A stretch of 64,000 bases of DNA from Rhodocyclaceae bacterium (GCA_006218025.1 VBWA01000006.1:1-64000); one strand, 5' to 3'; counted from the first letter of the stretch, positions 1 to 9,499 are shown. The notes: a model not told the origin generated them from the sequence alone. Made by a program: numbers and translations.

Positions 1-63
1 CTCTTTGGTCTCAATTTCAGTTCGTCGCTGCTTTTTGTGGCGGCTTGTTCAGTGTTTCCTTAG
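1..63 (+). other. Unassigned sequence upstream of fmt
   Basis: The first 63 bases hold one open frame that enters from the left edge and ends at TAG 61-63, directly against the fmt start codon. Its 20 residues are hydrophobic and do not look like the C-terminus of peptide deformylase, the usual upstream neighbour of fmt. I cannot say whether it is coding. Confidence 0.3.
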
Positions 64-981
64 ATGAGGATTATCTTCGCCGGCACGCCGGAATTTGCCG
101 CGCGCGCACTCGAAGCGCTGCTTGCGGCCGGGCATCAGGTCGTGCTGGCGCTGACCCAGCCCGACCGTCCTGCCGGGCGCGGCATGGTGCTGCAAGGCTC
201 TGCCGTCAAGAAAGTGGCGCTGGCGCACGGCATCCCGGTATTTCAGCCCGAGCGCCTCAAGGACCCGGCGACGCATGAGGCGGTCCGCGCGGCTTGCGTC
301 GATGGCGGCGCCGAACTCATGGTGGTCGCGGCCTATGGCCTGATCCTGCCGCAGGCCGTGCTCGACCTGCCGCCTCGCGGCTGCATCAACATTCACGCAT
401 CGCTGCTGCCGCGCTGGCGCGGTGCGGCGCCGATTCATCGCGCCATCGAGGCGGGCGATGCGCAGACAGGCATCACGATCATGAAAATGGAAGCCGGGCT
501 CGACACCGGCCCGATGCTGTTGTCGGAGGCCATCGATATCGACCCGCAGGACACCACCGGCAGCCTGCATGAGCGCCTCGCCGGACTCGGCGGCAAACTC
601 GTGGTCGCGGCGCTGGCGCGTTTCGATCAGCTGGCCGCCGTGCCGCAGCCCGAGGCCGGTGTGACCTACGCCAACAAGATCGACAAGGCAGAGGCCAGGC
701 TGGACTGGAACCAGCCCGCAGAAACCCTGGCGCGTCGGCTCCGTGCCTTCAATCCCTTTCCCGGCGCGGTACTGACGCTGGCCGGCGAGCCGGTCAAAGT
801 CTGGCGCGGCGATGTGGTTGTCGCCAGCGGTCGACCCGGCCAGGTGTTGGCGGCGGATGCCAACGGTATTATGGTGGCCTGTGGCGAAGGGGCCCTGCGT
901 CTCACCGAACTGCAAAAGTCCGGCGGGCGCCGTCTAACCAGCGCCGACTTTCTGCACGGAAATCCCTTGCGGCCGGATTGA
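64..981 (+). CDS. fmt: Methionyl-tRNA formyltransferase
   Basis: Transfers a formyl group from 10-formyltetrahydrofolate to Met-tRNAfMet for translation initiation in the cytoplasm. The product has 305 aa, normal for the family. The catalytic triad is visible as N109, H111 (in NIHASLLP, followed by RWRGAAP) and D147 (in DTGPM). The N-terminal Rossmann start [12 protein letters not shown] is typical and the C-terminal OB-like domain is present. Near the C-terminus the residues TSADF are encoded by a copy of the dispersed 23-bp repeat (929-951), in the same sense as the gene and without breaking the frame. The gene is followed after 9 bases by a radical SAM gene, so the two may be co-transcribed. 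Confidence 0.97.
   Translation: MRIIFAGTPEFAARALEALLAAGHQVVLALTQPDRPAGRGMVLQGSAVKKVALAHGIPVFQPERLKDPATHEAVRAACVDGGAELMVVAAYGLILPQAVLDLPPRGCINIHASLLPRWRGAAPIHRAIEAGDAQTGITIMKMEAGLDTGPMLLSEAIDIDPQDTTGSLHERLAGLGGKLVVAALARFDQLAAVPQPEAGVTYANKIDKAEARLDWNQPAETLARRLRAFNPFPGAVLTLAGEPVKVWRGDVVVASGRPGQVLAADANGIMVACGEGALRLTELQKSGGRRLTSADFLHGNPLRPD
929..951 (+). repeat. R1 dispersed repeat, copy 1 (inside fmt)
   Basis: Full match to GCCGT-N4-CCAGCGCCGACTTT. It is read in frame, giving TSADF near the Fmt C-terminus. Confidence 0.75.
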
Positions 982-990
982 CCTACGCCC

Positions 991-2163
991 ATGCATGGCA
1001 CTATCTCTTTGGCACCGTCGCGGACGGTGCCCACCAGCTCCCTGCCGGCCGTCGCGCCGATCATCGGCGGGCGCGTCGAACTGCAGTTGCTGACGACCCT
1101 GAAGTGCAACCTGAAATGCACCTATTGCTCGCTCGGCGTCGGCGAAGTGCTCGGCTCGCAGACCGAGCTCAAGTACGACATCGACCAGCTCGCCGCCTTC
1201 GTCGACCGTCATCTCGCCGACAAGGAGGTCTATGTGACCTTCTACGGCGGCGAGCCGACGCTCAACAAGGGCATGCTGCTCGAGGTGTTGCAGCGTTTCC
1301 CGCAGTTCCGCTTCCAGTTGCAGACCAACGGCACCCTGCTTGACAAGCTGCCGGAATGGGCGCTGGCGCGCCTGTCGAATGTTCTTGTGTCCATCGATGG
1401 CGGCGAGGAAATCACCGACGCTTATCGCGGGCGCGGCATCTGGGCCAGCGTCATGCGCAACGTGAGCAGCATTCGCGAGCAGGTCGGCGGCACGCTGACG
1501 GCCCGCGTGACCTGGGGCAATCCGGCGACCACCTTCGAGGAGCTTGACGGCCTCGCCGAAACCTTCGACTACCTCTACTGGCAGTTTGTCGCCGACGAGA
1601 TGTATCAGGGCGACTCGGTCGAGCGGCGCAAGGCCGTGCTGACACAACTGATCGACAAGTTTTTCTCGCGCAGCGACGTTCTGTATCCGCTGGTGCCGCT
1701 GATGGGCATTGTGAGGAACAAAGTGCTGCCGAGCCGCGCTGTCGAACTGTATGGGGGGCAAACCCAGTGCCGCGTCTCGACCCACCTGCTCAATGTCATG
1801 CCCAACGGCCAGATCTACCCCTGCCCCGACATGATGTACGTGCCCGAGATGCAGATGGGCGAGATCCAGGGCAACTGGCTCCGTGCGAGCCCCCTGCAGC
1901 CGCACGCCGACATGCCCTGCGCAGGCTGCGAGGCCTTCCCCTGGTGCCGCCGCAACTGCATGAAGAACCTCTACCTGGGCTACGTCAGGAAAGACGAGCG
2001 CTATCGGCAGAATATCGTCGAGCCGATCTGCGAACTGCTGCGCTTCATCGGCCGCGAAATCGACCGCCGCGACCCGCATGCCTGGTTCGCGCGCCTGCCC
2101 GTGTCGCAGCGCAAGCGGCTGGTCGATGCCGAGGTCTACGAGTACGTGGAAATCATGCCCTGA
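991..2163 (+). CDS. Radical SAM/SPASM-type enzyme, orphan
   Basis: The 390-aa protein has a radical SAM core: CNLKCTYC at residues 39-46 binds the SAM-ligating [4Fe-4S] cluster, and YGGEPTL, a typical SAM-contact motif, lies about 40 residues later. The C-terminal third carries further cysteines in a SPASM-like pattern: C260, C278, C-x2-C-x5-C-x3-C at 310-323, and C347, so one or two auxiliary clusters are likely. SPASM enzymes usually modify peptides or act as maturases. No small precursor peptide gene is visible on either side (gaps of 9 and 27 bases), so the substrate is unknown. The start at 991 keeps the gene just downstream of fmt; no strong Shine-Dalgarno sequence marks it. Confidence 0.85.
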   Translation: MHGTISLAPSRTVPTSSLPAVAPIIGGRVELQLLTTLKCNLKCTYCSLGVGEVLGSQTELKYDIDQLAAFVDRHLADKEVYVTFYGGEPTLNKGMLLEVLQRFPQFRFQLQTNGTLLDKLPEWALARLSNVLVSIDGGEEITDAYRGRGIWASVMRNVSSIREQVGGTLTARVTWGNPATTFEELDGLAETFDYLYWQFVADEMYQGDSVERRKAVLTQLIDKFFSRSDVLYPLVPLMGIVRNKVLPSRAVELYGGQTQCRVSTHLLNVMPNGQIYPCPDMMYVPEMQMGEIQGNWLRASPLQPHADMPCAGCEAFPWCRRNCMKNLYLGYVRKDERYRQNIVEPICELLRFIGREIDRRDPHAWFARLPVSQRKRLVDAEVYEYVEIMP

Positions 2164-2190
2164 CGTTGGGCCGTGCGCATCGGCGCCGAT

Positions 2191-2799
2191 TCATACCCCC
2201 ACATAGCGCCCCTCCTTGTGATTGACGGCGATGACCAGATTGAGTGCCACGGCGCCAATGATCGACAGGCCGACGCTGAGCGGGTCGCGGACCAGCAGCG
2301 CCGCACCGACGATGAGGCAGTCGGCGGCCATCTGCACCTTGCCGGCCTGCCAGCCCTTGCGCTTCTGCAGATAGATCGCCAGCACGCCGAGTCCGCCCAG
2401 GCTGGCCTTGTGCCGGATCAGGATCAGCAGGCCGACGCCGATCAGGAATCCACCCATGACGGCGGCAAACAGCGCGTTGAGGCTTTGAATCGAAATCAGG
2501 GCCGGCAGCGCCTCCGTATAAATCGCCAGCAGGCTCACCGCGACAAAGGTCTTGACTGCAAACTCCCAGCCCATGGCGCGCACGGCGAACACATAGAAGG
2601 GCAGGTTGACCGCGAAGACGACGACGCCCATCGGCCAGCCGCCGGCGTAGTGGATCAGGAAGGCGAGACCGACCGTGCCGCCCGTGAGCAAACCTGCCTG
2701 ACGAAACAGCAGCACCGCGAAGGCGACGAACAGCGGTGCGACAAGCAGCGCCTGGATGTCTTCCGACAGGCTGTGGGGAATCTCGGTGGTGGGTGTCAT
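2191..2799 (-). CDS. YitT-family membrane protein
   Basis: This 202-aa integral membrane protein is convergent with the radical SAM gene and divergent from rsmB. It has five to six hydrophobic segments and the glycine-rich stretches typical of the YitT/DUF161 family (GLLTGGTVGLAFLIHY near residue 40, and LGGLGVLAIYLQKRKG past the middle). The C-terminal DUF2179 domain of longer YitT proteins is absent, so this is the short form. No biochemical role is established for the family. I took the Met at 2799 because the upstream extension in this frame lies antisense to rsmB. Confidence 0.85.
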   Translation of the reverse strand: MTPTTEIPHSLSEDIQALLVAPLFVAFAVLLFRQAGLLTGGTVGLAFLIHYAGGWPMGVVVFAVNLPFYVFAVRAMGWEFAVKTFVAVSLLAIYTEALPALISIQSLNALFAAVMGGFLIGVGLLILIRHKASLGGLGVLAIYLQKRKGWQAGKVQMAADCLIVGAALLVRDPLSVGLSIIGAVALNLVIAVNHKEGRYVGV

Positions 2800-2895
2800 G
2801 AAGGCAGGTGCAGGAGACGGACGGCCGAAGTGTAGCGGACGCGAATGTTCGTGCGCCAGTCGGTCCCGCGGCGGGCAGGCTGGTATTCTTGCCCG

Positions 2896-4188
2896 ATGCA
2901 GATGCTCCCTCCCCTGGCCGAGGCCTTGCACGCGGCGGCCGGCCTGATCGCCGCAGTGCTCGCCGGACGCAATTTCGATGTTGCGCTGACGCGCGCCGCC
3001 CTGCCCGGGCCGCTGCGCGCGGCGACCATGGACCTGGCTTATGCCACCCTGCGCGCTTACGGTCGCGGCGATTTCGTGCTCGGCCAGCTGCTCGATCGTC
3101 CGGTCAAGGATCCGGCGGCACGCGGTCTGCTGCTGGTCGCGCTGGCGCGCCTCGAAGCGCGGCCGGAGGAAGCCCATACCATCGTCGATCAGGCGGTGAC
3201 AGCGGCGGCGCGATTGGCCCGGGGCCAGTTCAAGGGACTGGTCAATGGCGTGCTGCGCAATTTTCTGCGCCGGCGCGATGAATTGCTGTCCCTGACGGAT
3301 GCCGATCCGGTGGCGCGCTGGCAGCATCCGGCATGGTGGATCGCGCGCCTCCGGCAGGACCATCCAGCGCACTGGGAAAGCATCCTCGCAGCCGGCAATA
3401 CCCATCCGCCGATGTGCTTGCGGGTCAATCGTCGCCGTACCACCAGCGCCGACTTTCGGCAGCAACTCGTTGCGGCCGGGATTGCGGCGCGCGCACTTGA
3501 CGATAGCGCCATCCTGCTCGAAAGGCCGGTGCCGGTGGAGCGCATCCCGGGCTTTGACGCGGGCCTGTGCTCGGTGCAGGACTGGGGCGCGCAGGCTGCG
3601 GCGGGCCTGCTCGACGTGCATGACGGCATGCGCGTGCTGGATGCCTGCGCGGCGCCCGGCGGCAAGGCGGCTCACTTGCTCGAAACGGCGCAGCTCGACC
3701 TCACCGCACTCGATGCCGAGCCCCTGCGCGCGGCCCGCATTACCGGCAACCTCGACCGGCTGGGGCTCGCGGCAACGGTCAAGGTGGGCGATGCGCGCGT
3801 CGTCGAATCCTGGTGGGATGGCCGCCCCTATGACCGCATACTGGCCGACGTGCCCTGTTCGGCCTCCGGCGTGGTGCGCCGCCACCCCGATGCAAAATGG
3901 CTGCGGCGCGAGTCGGACCTGGCCGGATTCGCCGCGACGCAAAGCACAATTGTCGATGCCCTGTGGCGAACTCTCGCCCCAGGTGGCAAAATGCTTTATG
4001 CCACCTGCTCGGTTTTCGGGGAGGAGAATGCCCGTCAGGTAGAAGCCTTCATCGGCCGCCATGCCGATGCGCGGCACCTGCCGGCACAATCTACGACAAC
4101 CCGTGCAACAACCCGCGATGCACAACTGCAACATTTGCCCGATGCCGAACATGACGGCTTTTATTACGCGCTGCTGCAAAAGGATTGA
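2896..4188 (+). CDS. rsmB: 16S rRNA (cytosine-967-C5)-methyltransferase
   Basis: Methylates C967 of 16S rRNA using SAM. Domains: a NusB-like RNA-binding region (about residues 1-150) and a Rossmann methyltransferase domain with DACAAPGGKAAHLLE, the motif IV cysteine C321 (DVPCSASGV) and the motif VI catalytic cysteine C371 (ATCSVFGEEN). The chosen Met gives 430 aa, matching the roughly 429 of the E. coli enzyme; a longer frame begins at 2845. Residues about 180-187 (TTSADF) are encoded by a same-sense copy of the 23-bp repeat, in the linker between the two domains. The 3' end overlaps the DUF4390 gene. Confidence 0.96.
   Translation: MQMLPPLAEALHAAAGLIAAVLAGRNFDVALTRAALPGPLRAATMDLAYATLRAYGRGDFVLGQLLDRPVKDPAARGLLLVALARLEARPEEAHTIVDQAVTAAARLARGQFKGLVNGVLRNFLRRRDELLSLTDADPVARWQHPAWWIARLRQDHPAHWESILAAGNTHPPMCLRVNRRRTTSADFRQQLVAAGIAARALDDSAILLERPVPVERIPGFDAGLCSVQDWGAQAAAGLLDVHDGMRVLDACAAPGGKAAHLLETAQLDLTALDAEPLRAARITGNLDRLGLAATVKVGDARVVESWWDGRPYDRILADVPCSASGVVRRHPDAKWLRRESDLAGFAATQSTIVDALWRTLAPGGKMLYATCSVFGEENARQVEAFIGRHADARHLPAQSTTTRATTRDAQLQHLPDAEHDGFYYALLQKD
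3434..3456 (+). repeat. R1 dispersed repeat, copy 2 (inside rsmB)
   Basis: Full match to GCCGT-N4-CCAGCGCCGACTTT. It is translated in frame as part of RRRTTSADF. Confidence 0.75.
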
Positions 4189-4747
4189 GGCCGGGTTGCC
4201 GAGACTGGTGCTGGCGCTGCTGTTGCTGACGGCAGCCGCGGCGCAGGCCGGCAGCATCGAGCCGAAGCGCGCGGCGCTGACCCCGAACGAGGACGGCTAC
4301 GCGCTTTCCGCAGAGTTCTCCCTCGATCTCGGCAACCGGCTGGAAGACGCCGTGGGGCGCGGCGTCCCGCTCTACTTCAATCTCGAGTTCGTGCTCGAGC
4401 GCCCCCGCAAGTATTGGGTCAATGAACATGTCGTCACCCGCAGCCTGACCTACCGCCTGGCCTACAGCAGCCTGATGCGCCAGTACCGGCTCAGCACCGG
4501 CAACCTGCACCAGAACTTCGGCAGCCTGGCCGAAGCGCTACGCGTGGTCGGCCGCATCGCGGCGCTGCCGGTGGTGGAAAAGGACGTCATCAAGCCCGGC
4601 GAATCCTACGAGGCGGCCGTGCGTCTGGCGCTCGACCGCAGCCAGTTGCCCAAGCCCTTCCAGGTCGATGCCCTCACCGATAGAGCCCTGCACGTGGAGG
4701 CCAAAGTACTGCGCTGGCAATTCACGGCCCCCGCGGTGGCGCAATGA
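4151..4747 (+). CDS. DUF4390 exported protein
   Basis: The 198-aa protein has an N-terminal hydrophobic segment (LVLALLLLTAAAAQA) that looks like a cleavable signal peptide, followed by a soluble region with the DUF4390 pattern (FNLEFVLERPRKYWVNE, YRLAYSSLMRQYRLSTG). It sits between rsmB and ntrY, the usual position for this family in Betaproteobacteria, so it is probably envelope-located and linked to NtrY signalling by context only. The start is uncertain: Met at 4151 overlaps rsmB by 38 bases, while a TTG at 4196 just after the rsmB stop would give a tighter signal peptide. The end overlaps the ntrY start by four bases. Confidence 0.85.
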   Translation: MTAFITRCCKRIEAGLPRLVLALLLLTAAAAQAGSIEPKRAALTPNEDGYALSAEFSLDLGNRLEDAVGRGVPLYFNLEFVLERPRKYWVNEHVVTRSLTYRLAYSSLMRQYRLSTGNLHQNFGSLAEALRVVGRIAALPVVEKDVIKPGESYEAAVRLALDRSQLPKPFQVDALTDRALHVEAKVLRWQFTAPAVAQ

Positions 4748-6864
4748 GAGTCGCGCTGGCGGTATTTGCAGCGCTCGGCGCGATCATGCTGTTCCTGCTC
4801 GCATCGGCGTCGGCCAACACGGCGCTGTTCGCCGAGCACTACTCCTGGTTGCTGGCGATCAATGGCGTCGCTGCGGTCGCGCTGTTGGTGCTGGTTGCAC
4901 TTCAGTTGCGGCGCCTGCACCGCGATTTCAAGCGCGGCGTGTTCGGCTCGCGCCTCAAATTCCGCCTGCTGCTGATGCTGTCCCTGATGGCGGTGCTGCC
5001 CGGCGCGCTGGTGTATGGCGTGTCGATGCAGTTTGCGGTGAAGAGCATCGATTCGTGGTTCGATGTTCGCGTCGATGCCGCACTGGAAGGCGGCCTCAAT
5101 CTCGGCCGCAGCGTGCTCGATACCCTGCAGACCGAGTTGCTGGCGAAAGCCCGGGATGCGGCGCTGGATCTGGGTGATGGCACTTTCGTCAGCCCCAGCC
5201 GCCTGAATAGGCTGCGCGAGCAGACCGGCGCCCAGACCGCGACCCTGCTGACGCTCTCCGGCCAGGTGCTCGGCAGCAGTTCAGGGGAACTGCGCAGCCT
5301 CGTGCCTTCGGTCCCGGCGCCCAGCCAGCTGCGTGCGGCGCGCAGCGGGCGCGGGCTGGCACTGATCGGCGAAGCGGAGGGCGGCGGCCTGATGCTGCGT
5401 GCCCTGGCGCCGGTCAGCAGCAGCAGCCTCAATCTCGATCCGTGGATTCTGCAATTGACGCTCGCGGTGCCGGCCTCGATTGCGAAAAGCGCGGGAAGCG
5501 TCGAGGCTGCGCACCGCGACTATCAGGAACTGCAGCTCGGGCGCACGGGCCTCAAGCGCATCTACACCCTGACCCTGACGCTGGCATTGCTGCTCGCGCT
5601 GTTCGCCGCGATCGCGCTGGCGTTCTTTCTGGCCGAGCGGCTGGCGCGGCCGCTGCTGATCCTGGCCGAAGGCACGCAGGCGGTGGCCAGCGGCGACTAC
5701 GCGCCGCGCGCGACGGTGGAGGCATCCGACGAACTGGGCGTTCTGACGCATTCCTTCAACAGCATGACGCATCAGTTGAGCGAGGCGCGCGCGCAGGCCG
5801 AGCATCATCGGCAGGAGATGGAGGCGGCGCAGGCCTATCTGGAATCCGTGCTGGCGAACCTGTCGGCCGGCGTGCTGGCCTTCGACCTGCGCTTTCGTCT
5901 ACGGGCTTCGAATCGCGGCGCGCTGGCGATACTCGGCGACGACTTGAGCGGCTTCGAGCAGACGCGCCTGCAGGATTGGCCGCGCCACGAGACGCTGGCC
6001 GGTGCCATTCTCGGGGGTTTCGCGCAGCGCGGCGACGAATGGCAGGAGCAACTCGAAATCGCACGTCCGGACGGCATGTCGCAGGCCTTGCTGGTGCGCG
6101 GCACTGCGCTGCCGGCCGCGGGCGGCGGCGGCTATGTGGTGGTGTTCGACGACATCACGCGCCTGATCGCCGCGCAGCGCTCCGCGGCATGGGGCGAGGT
6201 GGCGCAGCGCCTCGCGCACGAGATCAAGAATCCGCTGACGCCGATCCAGCTTTCCGCCGAGAGGCTGCAGCTCAAGCTGGCCGACCAGTTGACCGGCGCC
6301 TCGCGGGAATTGCTCGATCGCGCGACGCAGACCATCGTCAATCAGGTCGAAGCGATGAAGAACATGGTCAACGATTTTCGCGATTACGCGCGCACACCGC
6401 TGCCGGAACTGGACGCAGTCGACCTGCAGGGCCTGCTGGGCGAGGTGCTCGGCCTCTACGAGAATTCGACAGCGGCCATCGCCGTCACGCCAGCGCTGAC
6501 TCCCGTGCCGCCCGTGCTGGCCGATGCCAACCAGTTGCGTCAGGTCCTGCATAACGTGCTGACCAACGCGCAGGATGCGCTTGCCGACACGGCAGATGCG
6601 CAAATCACGATCGTCGCGACGCAGGAAGGATCGCGCGCACGGCTCACGGTGGCGGACAACGGCCCGGGATTTCCGGCGCAGATTCTTTCGCGTGCCTTCG
6701 AGCCCTACGTCACCACCAAGTCGAAGGGCACCGGGCTGGGGCTGGCGATCGTGAAAAAAATAGTGGATGACCACGGCGGCGAGATCCGCCTGGCGAACAA
6801 TCATGGCGGTGAGGTAAGCATCTGGCTGCCGCTGGCAACGCCGGATGCGGTAAAGGGAGTTTAG
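4744..6864 (+). CDS. ntrY: NtrY-type sensor histidine kinase
   Basis: This 706-aa membrane sensor kinase shows, in order, two to three N-terminal membrane segments (to about residue 100), a periplasmic region, a further membrane segment near 275-300, a HAMP linker (RPLLILAEGTQAVASGDY), a PAS-like domain (about 370-480), HisKA with phospho-acceptor H492 in LAHEIKNPLTPIQ, and HATPase_c with DNGPGF and GTGLGLAIVKKI. This is the NtrY layout. It should phosphorylate the adjacent regulator encoded 4 bases downstream. NtrYX systems respond to nitrogen or redox state in other Proteobacteria; the signal here is unknown. Confidence 0.92.
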   Translation: MRVALAVFAALGAIMLFLLASASANTALFAEHYSWLLAINGVAAVALLVLVALQLRRLHRDFKRGVFGSRLKFRLLLMLSLMAVLPGALVYGVSMQFAVKSIDSWFDVRVDAALEGGLNLGRSVLDTLQTELLAKARDAALDLGDGTFVSPSRLNRLREQTGAQTATLLTLSGQVLGSSSGELRSLVPSVPAPSQLRAARSGRGLALIGEAEGGGLMLRALAPVSSSSLNLDPWILQLTLAVPASIAKSAGSVEAAHRDYQELQLGRTGLKRIYTLTLTLALLLALFAAIALAFFLAERLARPLLILAEGTQAVASGDYAPRATVEASDELGVLTHSFNSMTHQLSEARAQAEHHRQEMEAAQAYLESVLANLSAGVLAFDLRFRLRASNRGALAILGDDLSGFEQTRLQDWPRHETLAGAILGGFAQRGDEWQEQLEIARPDGMSQALLVRGTALPAAGGGGYVVVFDDITRLIAAQRSAAWGEVAQRLAHEIKNPLTPIQLSAERLQLKLADQLTGASRELLDRATQTIVNQVEAMKNMVNDFRDYARTPLPELDAVDLQGLLGEVLGLYENSTAAIAVTPALTPVPPVLADANQLRQVLHNVLTNAQDALADTADAQITIVATQEGSRARLTVADNGPGFPAQILSRAFEPYVTTKSKGTGLGLAIVKKIVDDHGGEIRLANNHGGEVSIWLPLATPDAVKGV

Positions 6865-6868
6865 GGAA

Positions 6869-8104
6869 ATGCCAAAGATACTGGTGGTCGACGACGAAAT
6901 CGGGATACGCGAGCTGCTCTCGGAAATTCTGCGCGACGAGGGCCACGACGTTCAGCTCGCGGAAAACGCTGCGCAGGCGCGGGCGGCGCGCGAGGCCGGG
7001 CGACCCGACATGGTCTTGCTCGACATCTGGATGCCCGATACCGATGGCATTACGCTGCTGAAGGAATGGGCGGGCAACGGCCAGCTCAACATGCCGGTGG
7101 TGATGATGTCGGGCCACGCCACCATCGACACGGCGGTCGAGGCGACGCGGATCGGCGCGCTGGATTTCCTGGAAAAGCCGATCGGCATGCAGAAGCTGCT
7201 GGCGGCGGTGAAGAAGGCGCTTGAGCGCAGCGCGCGGCACGTCGGCGGCGGCCTGTCGCTGGGCGCCTTTGCGCGCCCCGGTCCGCTGCGCGATCTCAAG
7301 CGCCGGCTGGATCAGGTGCTGGCCAAGAGCCCGCTGCTGGTGTTGCGCGCCGCGCCCGGCGGCATTGTCGAACTGGTGGCGCGCACGGCACAGGTCCCCG
7401 GCAAGCCGTGGGTCGATCTGGCCCACGACTCCAACCCATTGAGCGTCGAAATGTTGCAGCGTGTCGCCGGCGGCGTGCTGTGGTGCGAGGAGCTGGCGCG
7501 CCTGACGCGGCTGCAGCAGAAGAACCTGCTGTTCGCCGCCGACCGCCTCGACCGCTACAGCCTGCGCCTGGTGGCGGCGACCACGCACAGCAGCGCGGAG
7601 CTGGTCGCCCTGGGCTGGGAGGAGGCGGCGCTGGCGCGCCTGTTCGAAACCGGCTTGGGCGTGCCCAGTCTGGCAGAACTGAAGGACGAAGTGCCGGACA
7701 TCGCGGCACATCTGCTGACGCAGTTGATGGAAAGCGACGAGATTCCGCTGCGGCGGTTTTCCAGCGCCGCGCTCAACGCCCTGCGCCAGCATGCCTGGAG
7801 CGGCGGCTACGCCGAGCTCAAGGGCGCGGTAAAGTCGCTGGCACTGGCCAGTCTGGGTGAGGAGATCGGCGAAGAAGAGGCGCTGCAGCTGCTGGCGCCG
7901 GCCGGCGAACCCACTCTGGCGCCGGCCGGCCTGGCGCCGGAAGTGATCGAGCTGCCCCTGCGCGAGGCGCGCGAAGCCTTCGAGCGGATGTATTTCGCCT
8001 ACCACCTGGCCAAGGACGGCGGCAACATGACGCGCCTGGCGGAAAAGACCGGGCTGGAGCGCACCCATCTGTATCGCAAGCTCAAAGACCTCGGACTGCG
8101 CTGA
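6869..8104 (+). CDS. ntrX: NtrX-like response regulator with degenerate AAA+ domain
   Basis: The 411-aa regulator has an intact receiver domain (acidic VVDDE, phospho-acceptor D52 in LLDIWMPDTDG, K in FLEKPIG) and a C-terminal Fis-type HTH (MTRLAEKTGLERTHLYRKLKDLGL). The central region is collinear with a sigma54 AAA+ domain, but I find no Walker A GxxGxGKE and no GAFTGA loop, so it should not hydrolyse ATP or remodel sigma54 holoenzyme. It probably acts as a conventional DNA-binding activator or repressor. It is encoded 4 bases after ntrY and shares its stop codon with the trkA start, which suggests co-transcription with potassium transport. Confidence 0.9.
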   Translation: MPKILVVDDEIGIRELLSEILRDEGHDVQLAENAAQARAAREAGRPDMVLLDIWMPDTDGITLLKEWAGNGQLNMPVVMMSGHATIDTAVEATRIGALDFLEKPIGMQKLLAAVKKALERSARHVGGGLSLGAFARPGPLRDLKRRLDQVLAKSPLLVLRAAPGGIVELVARTAQVPGKPWVDLAHDSNPLSVEMLQRVAGGVLWCEELARLTRLQQKNLLFAADRLDRYSLRLVAATTHSSAELVALGWEEAALARLFETGLGVPSLAELKDEVPDIAAHLLTQLMESDEIPLRRFSSAALNALRQHAWSGGYAELKGAVKSLALASLGEEIGEEEALQLLAPAGEPTLAPAGLAPEVIELPLREAREAFERMYFAYHLAKDGGNMTRLAEKTGLERTHLYRKLKDLGLR

Positions 8105-9499
8105 TGAGAATCGTCATCCTCGGCGCCGGCCAGGTCGGCGCCTCCGTCGCCGAGGCGCTGGCTTCGGAAACCAACGACGTCACGGTTGTCGACCAGAACA
8201 GCCTCAGCCTCGCGCACCTGGCGGACCGGCTCGACGTGCGTACCGTGACCGGCAATGCGGCGCTGCCCTCGGTGCTCAGGAGCGCCGGCATCGAGGATGC
8301 CGAAATGCTGGTGGCGGTGACGCAGTCGGACCAGACCAACCTGGTCGCCTGCAAGATCGCGCAGCGCATGTTCAACGTGCCGACCCGCATCGCGCGCCTG
8401 CGCGGGGTGGATTTCATCGCCGATCAGGCCCTGCTGGCCGACGACATGTTCGCCGTCAACCATGCCATGTGTCCGGAGCAGGACGTCACCGACTACATCT
8501 CGCGCCTGGTGGCATTTCCCGAGGCGCTGCAGGTGCTCGAATTCGCCGATGGCAAGGCGACGCTGGTTTGCGTGCGCGCCTATGAAGGCGGCCTGCTGGT
8601 CGGCAAGCAGATACAGTCCATGCGCGAACACCTGCCGCCGGACGTCGATGCCCGCATCGTAGCCATCTTCCGCGAGCATCAGCCGGTCGACCCCACCGGG
8701 AAAACCATAATCGAAGCGGGAGACGAGGTGTTTCTGCTCGCCGCCACGGAACACATTCGTCATGTGTTGCTCGAGCTGCGGCGCATGCAGGAGCCGGTGA
8801 AACGGATCATGATCGCCGGCGGCGGCAATATCGGCGCGCGGGTCGCCGCCGCGCTGGAGAAGCAACACCAGGTCAAGGTGATCGAGTGCGATGCGCGTCG
8901 CGCCGAGCTGATCGCCACGCGCTTCCGGGATACCCTGGTGCTCTGCGGCGAGGCCACCGACGAGAACGTGCTGGCGCAGGAAAACATCGACGAAATGGAC
9001 ATGTTTCTCGCCCTGACCAACGACGACGAGGACAACATCATGGCCGCGTCGCTGGCCAAGCGCCTCGGCTGCAAGCGCGTGCTGGCGCTGATCAACCGCC
9101 GCGCCTATGCCGACATGGTGCAGGGCGGGCCGATCGAGTTCGCTGCTGGCCTTCGTCCGCCATGGCGACGTGGCGCGGGTGCACAGCCTGCGGCGAGGCG
9201 CCGCCGAGGCGCTTGAGCTGGTCGTGCATGGCGACCGCAGCAACTCGAAGGTGGTCGGGCGGCGCATCGAGGAACTGCCCGTGATCAAGGGCGCGCATAT
9301 CGGCGCCATCCTGCGCAAGGGACAGCCGAAGACGGCATTGCGGGACGGTTTCCCGGTCACCGTATCGGGTGACGAGGTCATCATTCCCCATCACGACACG
9401 ATGATCGAGGCGGACGATCACGTCATCGTGTTCTGCACGCGCAAGGCGCAGATACCGCAGGTGGAAAAGCTGTTCCAGGTCGGCGTCAACTTCTTCTAG
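8104..9499 (+). pseudogene. trkA: trkA, potassium uptake regulatory subunit, frame-disrupted
   Basis: TrkA is the cytoplasmic NAD-binding subunit that gates TrkH. The first frame (8104-9216) reads normally for about 345 residues, with two Rossmann folds (GAGQVG at residue 7 and GGGNIG in the second half). It then loses frame just after YADMVQGGPIE, near 9135. The rest of the protein continues in another frame to 9499 (SLLAFVRHGD through LFQVGVNFF). The residues that normally join them (an IAISPxQATIG-like segment) are missing, so about 30-40 bases appear deleted. Either the gene is truly broken or the assembly has a gap here. It overlaps the ntrX stop and precedes trkH. Confidence 0.85.

Noticed and set aside
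2191-4257. Long open frame on the minus strand, 688 codons
   Set aside because: Only the first 203 codons from the stop side belong to a real gene (the YitT-like protein). The rest is antisense to rsmB and has no domain, as expected for high-GC DNA.
9310-9380. Extra residues near the TrkA C-terminus as a repeat insertion
   Set aside because: The segment is longer than in E. coli TrkA, and it contains a GACGG-like stretch, but it does not align with R3 well enough.
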